64,000 nt of DNA from Paramecium tetraurelia (Eukaryota > Ciliophora > Oligohymenophorea > Peniculida > Parameciidae): contig NW_001799122.1 in NCBI RefSeq assembly GCF_000165425.1, forward strand, positions 319,454 through 383,453, given 5' to 3'. Both the position numbers and the translations under genes were made by a program. Below are positions 49,430-60,301 of this stretch, in pieces (the first letter of the stretch is position 1; every line of letters begins with the position of its first letter). The notes beneath the pieces are model-generated. The model searched no databases, was not told the DNA's origin, and saw only the letters and a list, made by a program, of their open reading frames with translations.

Positions 49430-51574
49430 TCAAAGATTTTTTACTATGACTTCAACTATCTATTTTAAATTTTCCAGAGTATCTCCCAGTGATATTTTCT
49501 CTATTTATATATATTTTAGTAGACAATCTAAACATTCCTGCCACACTCCCGGCATTTCATTGGAATTAAAGAACAAACTCAAAACAGCAAATATTACTAA
49601 ATTCATCCACTTCGTTTGTCTGTCACTATCCTCACTTAAAACATTGGGCATGTGGTCATTTAATATTTTAAAATTAATAACCATAATATCCAAGTTGATC
49701 TTATTGCATTCCCAATGACCATCTTATAATTAATTCTGCAATAACTTCTACACCATTTCCTAAGACTTCTTCTCATTTCTACTCTTAGTATAATTGGTCA
49801 TTCCCTTATTCCCCAAATATCCACCAATAATCCCTCCAACAATTCCTCCCACCAAAGGAATCGGAATCAAAGCCTATCCAATCAAAGCCCCTGACACTAA
49901 TGAAGTGGATATCGCCAAAGTAGAAGTAAAAGTTCTCTATGGAGTGTATATTTCTTAACTAGTCAACAAAGCTTAAGCACCAAACCCTCCTAAATTTAAA
50001 AAGTCTTTAAGTAAAGGCATATAAACCACCAATTATTACATACAACCATTATTCACTGCATTTTCACCAAAATTTTGTAAGAATTCTCTAATAATAGGTT
50101 TATAAAATACTTGTTTCTGTTAACATTGGCTAAAAATGATCCAAACATTGTATCCATTTCTCCTTCGGCTTGTTTTCTTAATTGGTACTCATCCTCTTAG
50201 TATTAATTCAATATCATTAATGCTAATTATTCATGAACCCAATTAGAGTGTATTAATTCCTTCATTGTTTTAAATTTTACTGGGTACACTCCCCAACCTG
50301 ACTTTCTATTTGAATCTTTTTTAAAGAATCCATCTTTTTCTTATTAATCAATCACAAAAGTCTAAATAGAATTTGATAAAATACTTTCTAAAATGCCCAT
50401 CTTTTACTTACTAATGGAGCATATATCACTTTGAATTCCTCATTCATTACATAGATGATAAATTTTGATTGAGGATCTTCGCTTTCGAAATATAATCCAT
50501 TTAAATAATATCTTGCATCCTTTTACATCTTAAAAGATTTAATGCCAGTTGATTGTGTACATTGATCTTCATCATCTTCACTTGATTTTTTTTGTAGTTT
50601 TTGTCTACATTAAATTTTGTACACTGCAATTGACTTACTTTTATTTGTGATGCATTATTGAAGACAGTCCAATACTTAGTCAACTGTTTGTCTGCTAATG
50701 CTTTCATTTTGCTATGCTGAATTAGAGAGCATTTTATTTTTCAGTATCAATGTGTCATAATTTTCAATTGCATATCTCATGAATTTTTCAACAACATCAG
50801 GTTCAGCATAATGGAATAGTGTAAACTCCAAGAGGTCTTGTATCGTTTGATAGCAATTCTAACTTAATTCTTAAAATAATGCTAATATAGTATATTTGTT
50901 TAATAAAATTTATGGGATATTCTATATTATTTAATAAGTATTACTCTCTCTCGAAATTTAGAAATAAATGGTTCTATGTACCCTCTGCATTCCTCTAAAA
51001 TTAAACATATTTAATCACTAACTTCATAAGATAAACTGGTTAATAATTAATGTGATTGTTCTATCAATTGAGAGTATAAACTGCCAGAAACTATGTTCAT
51101 ACTAGTGGCTATATATTTTTTTATCAATTCAACAATTTTCGGTTGAAAAAGTTATAGATTAATCTCCCAAACAGTTATTTACAACTCTTCAGCGTAATCA
51201 ATGAAATGATTTTCAAGAAAATCCACTATTGGCTTTGAAATATGGCATAATGCAAAAACCAATAAATTAAGATCTTCAATTATTTTTTATTGAATTCTCT
51301 TTTCCAGCTGTTGTTGCACTTGTAATTGTTAGCATTCATTCTCTACATACACATTAATCCTCTTTATTAGATTTTTTTAGATAGGCACTCTCTCCTTTTT
51401 AATGCTCTAAGTAAACTCCCCAATGGTAAATTGAAAAGCCCCAGTTGTTATTTCGAATATATGCCTTTAGAGAGGTTTCGGAGGAGCCAAAGACTTTCTT
51501 TTGGTTGGAGATTCTGCAAAGAGACTTTAGTCTTCAAATTTCAATAAATCGCTTAGCCTAAAAGAAGGTTTCAT
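49430..51574 (-). CDS. unknown protein with glycine-zipper hydrophobic segment
   Basis: Start at 51574 (MKPSFRLSDLLKFEDQSLFA). The N-terminal 200 residues are helical (QQQLEKRIQQKIIEDLNLLV). A middle part has YYLNGLYFESEDPQSKFIIY and SGWGVYPVKFKTMKELIHSN. A strongly hydrophobic glycine-zipper follows, LIPIPLVGGIVGGIIGGYLG, preceded by LAISTSLVSGALIGQA. The C-terminus is WQECLDCLLKYIQIEKISLG...EVIVKNL at TGA 49432-49430. Introns near 50880, 50700, 50390 and 50100 are partly resolved. I do not recognise the family. Gaps are only 24 nt to the upstream gene and 18 nt to the ligase ATG, so it could be part of one larger gene. Confidence 0.6.
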
Positions 51575-51598
51575 GATCTCATCTTATAACATTATAAA

Positions 51599-52469
51599 TC
51601 ACTTATTTAATTATTTCACAATCCAGGATTCCCAATCATTTTCATCAATTCCTTCCTCTTCCGCATCTTCAAAAAGTATGGAAACCAAGATCTATCTGCC
51701 TGGATGATAAAGAGGCAATCCCTCCTTCGCTTTCAAAGCTATATCAAAGAAACGCCTTCTAATCTGACTTCTTAACTTTTGTGAATTTGATAGGGCTATC
51801 TTGGCCTGTTGGGCTTCATGAGTGTTTTCCGAGTTGTTGCTATCAGTTAAGTCAGGCAATGATTCTTAAAAATCGTACATAGATTGTCTGCCATCCTATT
51901 CAACAGAAAATACCCCCAATCCATTTCGATTCATTTTCTATTGTTACAAAATTGAAAAATAATTCAATGTGGCTTTATGATGAGAGAAACGCTCCAAGAA
52001 CTCCTCCACTAAATTAAAAAAAGTGTTCAATTCCTATAATAATCTAATTATTTAATACTTTCTCTTTTTCTACAGTCGGAATGTTATTCTCAATCTCTAG
52101 TTAACTTTGATCAACCTGGTATTATGCTATTATATCATCGTATTCAATTTGAATCTCTTGAACATCTGCCTTGATTTTACTCTTCACCTATTTTGCATTC
52201 TCATTCTACAGCATTACTTAATATTTCTTAAGTAAACCTAAAACCTTAGTCTTCAATTGCTGCATTTCTTATAATAAATCAAATTTCGATTCTTCCTCCT
52301 ATGCTATAATTTAGGTAGGATTTAGTGATTATAGCATTTCATTAAGATCTTGCTCTGGGGCTTGGGGACTCCCTAGGATTTTGCTCCCTCCTACTCTTGA
52401 AGATTAAAGTGAAGAGGGTTTAGATGAACTACCTTTCGAATGGAAATGAGGATTATTGAAAACTTTCAT
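51599..52469 (-). CDS. unknown coiled-coil protein
   Basis: Start at 52469 (MKVFNNPHFHSKGSSSKPSS) gives a disordered Ser-rich head. A coiled coil follows, with LLQEMQQLKTKVLGLLKKYQ and KSKIKADVQEIQIEYDDIIA. After a 25-nt intron near 52050 it continues as LNTFFNLVEEFLERFSHHKA, with a C-terminal part RSQIRRRFFDIALKAKEGLP and EDAEEEGIDENDWESWIVKQ. It ends at TGA 51601-51599, 24 nt before the next ATG on the same strand. No family is recognised. It may be the 5' part of the gene below it. Confidence 0.65.
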
Positions 52470-52829
52470 TCTCTATAAAAAAAACGAAAAAAAATAAAAG
52501 TGAGTTTGAAAGTAAATTTGCAAGTGTTTTATTATAATAAAGTATAAAAAATAAAGAGATTTTTCCATAGATATATAATTTGCAAGAATTATTAAATCTA
52601 GTATACCATATTATTGTAGGAGAAAAAATAGTCTAAATTTAGATTAGAACTTATGTCAAAATAGAAATGACAAAACTTACTTAAAAACTTAAGGTAATGT
52701 TCAAATTAGATATTTGAAGAAATTTAAGACTACATACTTAGTTTAAATTAAACTTTATCTAAGTTAGAGTGGAGACAACCTAATATATACCGAAAAATAT
52801 CATATTCCCTTTGAATATATGATATAATA
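52470..52829. other. intergenic, no gene seen
   Basis: AT-rich spacer between two minus-strand genes, with no supported frame or RNA. It includes the promoter region for the 51.6-52.5 kb gene. Confidence 0.5.
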
Positions 52830-53831
52830 TCATATTGTTAAGTATAGACATCTACCTATTTTGACTTTATCTTTTATGACATCTTCCAACTCTTTTTTGA
52901 TATATTATTTAATGGTTTATGGTTCATCTTCATTTAGGATATATTCTTGGTGTTCAAACACATTATCTGAATAATAATTTTAGAGCTTGCCCTAAACAAT
53001 AAAATTTTGCTACTAAGGAGTCTTTGATCCAAAATCTCTTTAGACTTCTTTTCTTATTAAATCGATTACATCTGAAGCTACCTCATTCTCATATAAGAAT
53101 TTAGGTTTCAAACCCAAATAAGTGACTGCTAAATTATTGGCTCCTTCTCTTAAAATTTATGACTTGACATCATTTAATCCTTATTCTGTGATTAACTCAA
53201 CAACACTGCCTCCCAAACCACAGATTGTACTTTTTAAGCAATTATGTTGATATACTCCGAAAATACCTTGAAATATTGGCAAATTATAATACTATTGTTT
53301 GTTGCAACAAATGCATTTAAGTTACCAATAACAATATTTTCTTACAATTTTCCCACTAATTATTTACGTTTATCATCTATGTTAGTCTCAAAGTAAGCTT
53401 AGTTTTAGCTTTGCCTTAGAACTGATTCAATATTTGAACTATTGAAATCTTTTTCTTAATTAACAACTGTTTTAATAAAATTTGTCGAAAATTCTAAAAA
53501 TTCATTAGTTCTGGCTACAAAGTCTGTTTCACAATTTATCTATATTCAAATAAATTTCATGGATACTTCAGCAAGGGCAGCTACTTTATTATTGGTATAA
53601 GCGACAATAACTCCTTGTTTAGTTTGATTGCCCGATTTCTTCTCAGCTTAAGCCAATCCTCTTTCTTTGAGATATTGAATGGCCTTCTCAAAATTACCAT
53701 CTGTTGATTCCAAGGCTTTTTTGCAATCATTAATAGGAGATCCTAACTTATATTTATTCAAAAATACCAGATGCTTCTCTCAATTGCTTAATGAGTGTGA
53801 TGGATATATTTGTGTATATTTTTCTGAACAT
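52830..53831 (-). CDS. mitochondrial elongation factor Ts
   Basis: Start at 53831: [20 protein letters not shown], a basic, Ser/Thr-containing presequence running into the UBA-like EF-Ts N-domain. A 25-nt intron at about 53752-53776 restores [20 protein letters not shown], the family's LREKTGAGMMDCKKAL pattern. The core motif [17 protein letters not shown] is present and is the nucleotide-exchange hallmark. The second subdomain has [15 protein letters not shown] and [16 protein letters not shown]-Ts recharges EF-Tu with GTP in organelle and bacterial translation, so in a ciliate it should act in mitochondria. It ends at TGA 52832-52830. Gln codons by TAA and TAG argue against a bacterial contaminant. 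Confidence 0.92.
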
Positions 53832-54393
53832 AAAAAATAAAATAAATTTTGATCTCAAATATATTATAATTGTAATCTAATTCTTCTTATTTATTCATTA
53901 TCAAAATAGAAATAGAATCTGATAGTTTGATTAAAATAAAAATAGAATAAGGAAACATCTTATGAATTAATGTATTGGAAGAATTTAGAAACTGTTAAGA
54001 GTATCCTTTTCTTCAATTTTAATTTTATCACAATGATTCTAAAAAATTTGAGGATATAGCATAGTTAATTATGCAAACATGGCTTGGTAAATGAAGTACT
54101 GATGAAAATTTATTATTGATTGGCTTTTGGATAGGAATATTGATTTAAAAACACTTATAGATTATAATTTCTGAATTAACAAATTCTCCATTTTTATAAT
54201 ATTAAATGAATAAGTTTAGAAGTTATTTGGTTATAGAAATATAAATTACTACTATTATTTGTCTTCTTTTTATAAAGGAAGGATATAAATATTATTCTAT
54301 CATCATTAAAGAACATGTTACAAATTTGAAATTTTTTTGTATTATCTTTATCCATTAAAATTTTTGATTTGAAGTTTTTTAATAAATTAATTA
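53832..54393. other. intergenic between divergent genes, no gene seen
   Basis: AT-rich. A plus-strand frame of about 49 codons starting near 53980 (MYWKNLETVKSILFF) is open but has no supporting feature, and I treat it as chance. Confidence 0.45.
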
Positions 54394-55402
54394 ATGGGAA
54401 ATAAAGTGCCTAAGGCTTCAATAATGATTGGAGGTGCTGCAATTACAGCAGTAGCACTGTAGTATTTGTGAATATTTTAGAATTCTTAATTAGAGAAGAT
54501 AAAGAAAAAATAGTAACAAAGGGCAGAATCAATTAGAACAGACTTAAACAGAATAGTTTAACGAAGAGTAGGTTCCATAAGAGCAGACTTCTTAAAATGT
54601 TTAATAAGTAATTAATTCAACAGAAAACTAAAATCCTGAAGACTCAAATAGCATCGATAGTATTTCATTCATAAACAGAGTGAATAAAGAATTGAAAGCA
54701 TTTCAAGAATAATAAGTGCCTCTATCTTTTGATGTCTTAATGAAAATTACTGAGGCAGGGTTCAAATTAGTGGCTAGAAATTACAGTTAAATGTAAAATA
54801 AGAATAGAAATGGTAATAATTTGCTAATTTTAGAGAGAAGATAATTATTGAATATTCCTTAATAATACACTTTGAAGGTTTTAGAATTTAATAATGAGCT
54901 AGAAATACTCATTAATTAAAATCAATTGGATATTTGCAAAAAGCTTAGAATATCTTCTGAAATATATGAAAATAGCTTTGTTCTATAATTTTAAACATAA
55001 GCTGCATTAGAAAGGTTTATAGTGTTTTAATTTTCTATGAGATAATAATTAATGTAATTATTTGTGATTACTCGATTAGAGCATCAATCCCAAGCTAAAA
55101 AGAAATCAACGAATCCTAATTAGCCTAAGTAGCAGATATTCAATTGAAAAAGCTTGATGACATTCAATTTTTCAAAAATTATCTTTAATAATTACAAGTA
55201 ATAAAATTGTATATCGAAGGGTGAGGACCAACAATTTAGCTCAATTATCATCACTGTTTTGTTATCGGATATTGTATATTAGTAACTCGGCTTTGAGGAG
55301 GAGGATATTTTGAAAGCAGTTCTTGCATATCCGGTTTTAAAGAATCAACTGAGTTTGATTCAATAAAAGGTTCAGGCTGTAATGGAAATGTGCTTCCAAT
55401 GA
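54394..55402 (+). CDS. hypothetical Gln-rich protein with hydrophobic N-terminus
   Basis: ATG at 54394 gives MGNKVPKASIMIGGAAITAV, a possible membrane anchor, then a 19-nt intron near 54462 and a Gln/Asn/Ser-rich segment. An ordered helical part follows: SFDVLMKITEAGFKLVARNY, YTLKVLEFNNELEILINQNQ and LDICKKLRISSEIYENSFVL. Introns of 26 nt (near 55058) and 22 nt (near 55199) join to ADIQLKKLDDIQFFKNYLQQ and FSSIIITVLLSDIVYQQLGF. The end is LSLIQQKVQAVMEMCFQ at TGA 55400-55402. A two-helix pattern near the end is UBA- or STI1-like, but I would not assign a family. Confidence 0.68.
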
Positions 55403-55630
55403 TTTAATAATAAAGTATAATAAATTTAAATCCCTATCATTTTACTTAAATTTGATTCTTAACATACAACATTATTGATGCTATCATAATAATTGAAAGA
55501 TTTTTCCTATTATTTAGTTTATCTGATTTTAAATGAATTAGAGTAGTTCCTACTCGTTAGGAATATCTGTTATTCAAAATATATTTTATGATAAATTAAA
55601 TTATATATATAATTTATTATAAACCTTAAG

Positions 55631-56570
55631 ATGGATTTCACAGGACAATTCAGACTCGACGAAGACTCGATGGCTATAAATATCTTCCAAACACCTATTA
55701 AAGGGTTAATATAAGGTATTTTTAAACTTTTCATCTCCATTCCCTATAATATATTACCTGTTTATGGCGGAATATTTTCGCGCTTATACTACAATTTTGT
55801 GACAAAAAAATATATTTTTAGATTCAGAGGCTAATTGCAATTCATAAGCAAACACAAATCAGAAATTATTTGTTTAGACTGAACCTTTCGATAAACCAAA
55901 GATTTAATCAGATCTATTCAAAACTTAGAAAAAGTGGAGTCTAAAATATATCAGCAATCGAGTAATGAAGGAATTATCTCATGAAGCTATTGCTTATAGT
56001 GATATTTGCTAATAATTGACTGATGAAATGATTTAAGAATTAGATGGAAAATAAAATGATAGACAGAAAGAAATCAAAAATCTTAGAAGAAGAGTTTATG
56101 ATGCTTTGAATGTCATGATTTCTATTGGAATAGTAGTCAAAGAGAATAAAATGATGAAAAAGAATTCTGAAGCCTAAGTGAATCTAACAAAGTAGAATTT
56201 AATAATACGAAAAGTAAGAATTAAATTTAATTTTAACAGCAAAAATTAAAAGAATAATTATAAATAAAAAAAGCATCAGCAACAACATAAATTTAACAGC
56301 AAGACACTCTTAAAAAATTAGTAGAATTGAACAAAATGAGGGATGTAGATGAAAGTGAGAAGATCAGATTTCCATTCATTCTTGTCAAAACCTAATTAAA
56401 TAATGTTGATGAAGTAATTAATTTCCATATCATTAAAATAGGATGAATTAGTCTTAGAGTAAAACAAATAGATGGACTATTTGAAAGTATTTAGTAAAAA
56501 TCAACTTGATCTCCAGCTAGATCTAACTGTAGTACAAAAACTATTTTAAAGCGAACACATGATTTTGTGA
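55631..56570 (+). CDS. DP, E2F dimerisation partner
   Basis: Exon 1 (55631-55715) reads MDFTGQFRLDEDSMAINIFQ then TPIKGLIQ. Exon 2 starts after 55821 and gives the DP winged-helix: KKWSLKYISNRVMKELSHEA, AYSDICQQLTDEM and IKNLRRRVYDALNVMISIGI VVKENK. The RRRVYDALNVL core that contacts TTTSSCGC is intact. After a 26-nt intron comes the dimerisation region with LKKLVELNKMRDVD and IRFPFILVKT, equivalent to the DP 'LPFIIVNT' strand. A further 28-nt intron near 56412 leads to the C-terminus at TGA 56568-56570. DP proteins bind promoters with E2F and control S-phase genes. The intron between exons 1 and 2 is about 106 nt, far longer than its neighbours. Confidence 0.85.
55716..55821 (+). other. putative 106-nt intron of the DP gene
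   Basis: The sequence begins GTATTTTTAAAC and ends TATATTTTTAG, matching the intron ends used elsewhere in the window. Its removal joins exon 1 (phase 1, last base 55715) to exon 2 with the correct phase, giving a frame that runs into the DP DNA-binding domain. No ATG lies in that frame between the last TGA upstream (55799-55801, inside the intron) and the domain, so an upstream exon is needed. Splitting it into two short introns did not give a consistent frame in my hands. Confidence 0.55.
55766..55783 (+). promoter_or_regulatory. E2F-type binding sites inside the DP intron
   Basis: TTTCGCGC at 55776-55783 is an exact match to the E2F/DP consensus TTTSSCGC. Just before it, GGCGGAAT at 55766-55773 is a one-mismatch match in the opposite orientation. 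Such GC-rich octamers should be rare in DNA this AT-rich, and this pair sits in the gene for the E2F partner itself. Confidence 0.5.
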
Positions 56571-57233
56571 AATATCTAATTTTGTTTTTATAAATCTATA
56601 TCTAACACTTTATTTCATCAAATTTAATAAGAAATTTTAATAGGAATTATAATGGAATAATTCCACTTACACAAAAAATGATTTGGTATATTGATCGAGT
56701 TATTAACTTCTGTTTATTAATTTCAATATTGTTTAATTCTTAATTTAATCTTTTGGATTGTAATTTCAGAATAATGAAATAGGTTACTATGTTATGAATA
56801 TAAAGAAATGTACTTTCATTTTTTCGTAAATGTAAAGACAAAAATATATATTTAGATTTTTCTTAACTTTTTGTTAATTTGGTTTTCCAGAATCTTTCAA
56901 TGAATCGAAAGTCTATAACAATGCTATTTAAATAATAATGTATTAAGATTGCATATTCGTTGTTCTAAGAAGGAATAAAATTAATATATTTTGATTATAT
57001 TTTTTCTATATTTAATTAATAATTAAGAAGAAATGGATTTTATATTTAAAAAATTTTTGAAAAGTTAATAGTTAAATTATATATATAAAATGTCACAAAT
57101 TTTGTTTTTTGGACCGGTCTCCTCCCAATATTTTGCTATTACACACAACTGCAATTGAACACCAAAAACACTATAAAAGGTGTTAAATTCAACATTTTTT
57201 TCAATTATTTTTAAATTGATATACTTAAATTGT
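56571..57233. other. intergenic, with a GC-richer patch at 57111-57184
   Basis: AT-rich spacer between two plus-strand genes. At 57112-57119 there is a perfect 8-base palindrome, GACCGGTC. At 57158-57163 and 57179-57184 there is a 6-base inverted repeat, AACACC/GGTGTT, with a 15-nt loop. The patch could be promoter elements of the following gene or a small RNA. No known RNA was recognised. Confidence 0.4.
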
Positions 57234-58041
57234 ATGACTTCCATATAATAAAATTCTCAAGTAGAGGGACCTTAGGAATAAATGAAGAATAATACTCCAA
57301 CATCACCAATAGACTCCGATTCCTCCGATTCTTCGTATGATTTCGTGAAGGATGTGAATTAAAAGTCCTATCTGAAAAGAACTATTGAAGAAGATTAGGA
57401 ACTTCTCTCAAAATATAAAGGTAAAACTCATATATAAAATGAAATAGGCAAGCACGGGCTAAAGTATTAAAAAATATCAAATGAGTAACGATAACAACTA
57501 ATCAAATAGGTAACAACTACAGGCTGTATGATAAAACATGCTGCCCGAGATTTGAATATTAATTTCTCGACTGCTAAGGCTATCATGCAAATTTTTAGAA
57601 GGGAAGGTAGAATGTCCAAAAAAAGGAAAAGGTGTACTGCTTAGTCAGAATTTAAAAACCCCGAGATATTAATTTAAGATGTTAAGGAAGGTCTAAAAAG
57701 TCAATTTGGATTGATGAAAGAGGAATAATGCTAGTAGAGACTAAATAATGTGCAGGACAATTTGGATACAATTCATTTTCAATAAATGGAGGAGAAAAAT
57801 AGAAATTAAGCTATTTTTATATAATAATTAAAAACATAGGTTAGAAACTTAAATAAATTTTAGAATTTCTATTTATAAGGGAGAGCAAATTAATTATAAC
57901 AGGAGATATAATAATTGAATTAAAATTATTCTTATTTGCAAATTCAGTATAATCAATAGCAATAAATGGTATAAAAAGTCCACTAATTTATATTAGGTCA
58001 GATATGCAATGCCCCAATATTAACAGTAGTTTCAATTTTGA
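57234..58041 (+). CDS. HTH-domain protein with Gln-rich coiled coil
   Basis: Start at 57234 (MTSIQQNSQVEGPQEQMKNN). After an acidic Ser-rich head and a 27-nt intron near 57421, a helix-turn-helix segment follows: KISNEQRQQLIKQVTTTGCM then IKHAARDLNINFSTAKAIMQ and IFRREGRMSKKRKR. The 'IKxAAxxLxINxSTAKxI' pattern resembles the homeodomain-like HTH of psq/transposase type. A Gln-rich coiled coil and a 28-nt intron near 57971 lead to a short end, MVRYAMPQYQQQFQF, at TGA 58039-58041. No catalytic transposase domain is present, so a DNA-binding regulator is likely. The target is unknown. Confidence 0.72.
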
Positions 58042-58213
58042 TTATATTCAATATTGCAATAAGACAGTTATTTAATTTGGCATTAAAGATAATAATTATA
58101 TCTGGTCCTTTTTTTTTTTGAAATTTTACACTTTAATATTCCAATAATTATAATGATACTAATTAATAAAATAATTTCTGTAATGTTTCTGTTTATTAAA
58201 TTAATAAAAAAAA

Positions 58214-60097
58214 ATGGATTTTGAAGAGGAGCACGCTGGAGGAGACGACGTTGAAGAAATCTAAGATGGGGAAGATATATTCGGAGAAGATGCCGACATT
58301 TCAGTACATGATTCAGGAAGCAAGAAAGATGCAGTCATATTCTTGGTAGATTGCAAAAAGGCATTATTTGACATGGATCAGGATGGACAAGGCACAGTCT
58401 TTTCTAAGATATTATCTGCCTTTTCTAGCTTTATGAAGGCTAAAATCATATCAAGTCCAGATGATCGTATTGGCATGATATTTTATAATACAGTAATTGA
58501 TATCTATAAAATTAGAAATCTACTAATAATCAATTAAAATTCAATAACATTACAGAAATCTATAAATTAGATGGACCATCAGCAGATATTATCAAAAATT
58601 GTTTAAAAATAGAGCAAAATTTTGAGAAGGATTATCAATTAGGCAATAATGCACATTTTCATGAATGTTTATGGCTCTGCAATCATGAATTCAAAGAATT
58701 GTAAACATATTATCAATATTTATTAGAGATAAGAACAAATTCAATATGCGTATATTTTTATTCACTCCAGATGATTTACCATATTTTAAAGATGTGAATG
58801 CCAGATCATCAGCTTTGAAATATGCCAAGTAATTGAAGGATGCAGATGTTTAGATTGAATTGTTTCCATTGCCCAGTTAAAATGAATTCAAAATTGCTAG
58901 ATTTTATGGTGAGATTATAACTGTTGATTTGGATGAAGTTAACAATGCTGTACTTGATACTTCAACTAAAATTATGGATTTGCATTAAAGAATTAAATAA
59001 AAGGAATTTAAGAAAAGAGCCTTGAATAGACTTATTATGGATATAGATGATATTAAAATTGGATTAAAAATATATTGTTTAGTAAATAAGGCTAAAAAAC
59101 CTTATGGCAAACCCTTAGATAGGAGATACAACTAATAACTGAAAAAGAAAGCATAATTCATTGATGAAGAAACAGGACAAGCACTCTTCCCTCAATAAAT
59201 ATCTACTCATTTGATTTTGGGAAATGAGAAAATAGCTATCCCAAAGGAATATATGGCTAAAATAAAAGGATTTGAAAAACCTGGGATGACTCTAATAGGT
59301 TTCAAATCTTCAAGTGCATTGAAGGATTATCATAATTACAGAGCCTCCTATTTTTTATATCCAGATGATGAACATGTTAATGGATCTTCTTAATTTTTTG
59401 ATGCATTGATTCAATAAATGATATTGAAAGAGAGAATAGGAATTGTTAGATTAGTCCCTAAGTAAGGATCTTAGGTTAGATTTTGTGCTCTGCTTCCTTA
59501 AGCTGAATAATATGATGAAAATCATTTTTAGACACCTCCAGGATTGCATTTGATATTTTTACCATATGCTGATGATATTAGAGGATTATCTTCAGTCAAA
59601 TAGGAAGGAGCCGAGATCTCAAGATAGACATTAAATGCAGCTAAGATTTTGGTAAATGCATTAACAATTCAAGATTTTGATTGTTCGAACTTCGAAGATC
59701 CTTCAATATAGAAGTAATAATAGATTATCTATATAGATTTTACACATATTTGTAAGGTTTAGCATTGTAGGAGCAGAACATTGAAGAACCTGAGGATTTA
59801 CTTTAACCAGACTTCAAAGGAATGGAAAAATATAGAGATATTGTTAATTTGTTTATGAGTAATGTAAGTCTGGAATGTTCTAACATGCCATCAAGATCTA
59901 AAGGATAAGGAGGTGGGAGAGGCCGAGGTAGAGGTAGAGGCAGGGGCAAGTAGGAAGAGAGTGATAGTGATGATTGCCATAAAGTAAAGGGGAGAGGCAG
60001 GGGATCCACTTCAAAACAAAAGGTCGAAGAGGAAGAAGATAGTTTGGAAGGAGAGGAAATCTATTAACCAATAAAAAAGAGAGGAAGAGGACGTTGA
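58214..60097 (+). CDS. Ku70 with RG-rich C-terminal tail
   Basis: An acidic N-terminus precedes the vWA-like domain, DAVIFLVDCKKALFDMDQ, with KILSAFSSFMKAKIISSPDD and RIGMIFYNT. The core beta-barrel follows, with LGNEKIAIPKEYMAKIKGFE, GMTLIGFKSSSALKDYHNYR, ERIGIVRLVPKQGSQVRFCA and PPGLHLIFLPYADDIR. This order identifies Ku70 rather than Ku80. Ku70/Ku80 binds broken DNA ends in end joining, and in Paramecium Ku is required for programmed elimination of germline DNA. Introns of 23-26 nt are clear near 58491, 58704 and 59716. The usual SAP domain is not apparent. Instead the tail is rich in Arg-Gly (GRGRGRGRGRGRG), with acidic patches and KKRGRGR at the end. Confidence 0.93.
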
Positions 60098-60301
60098 TTA
60101 TTAACTCATATAGATTATTTTTAATACCAAAATTTAATATTGTATGGAGTTTGCATTAAAAAATTTTATGAATCTGTTGACAATTTATTTGATACATTAT
60201 TGATACCTATCTTGTTTATTAAAGATTTGGATTTAATATTTCAAATCGAATTTTCAAAAATAAAATAATTAGCAATTACTTTTTACTATAAATTTGTACG
60301 A

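Noticed and set aside
59803-60009. Minus-strand Pro/Leu/Ser frame of 68 codons
   Set aside because: Complement of the Arg/Gly-rich tail of Ku70, which is in frame with the conserved core.
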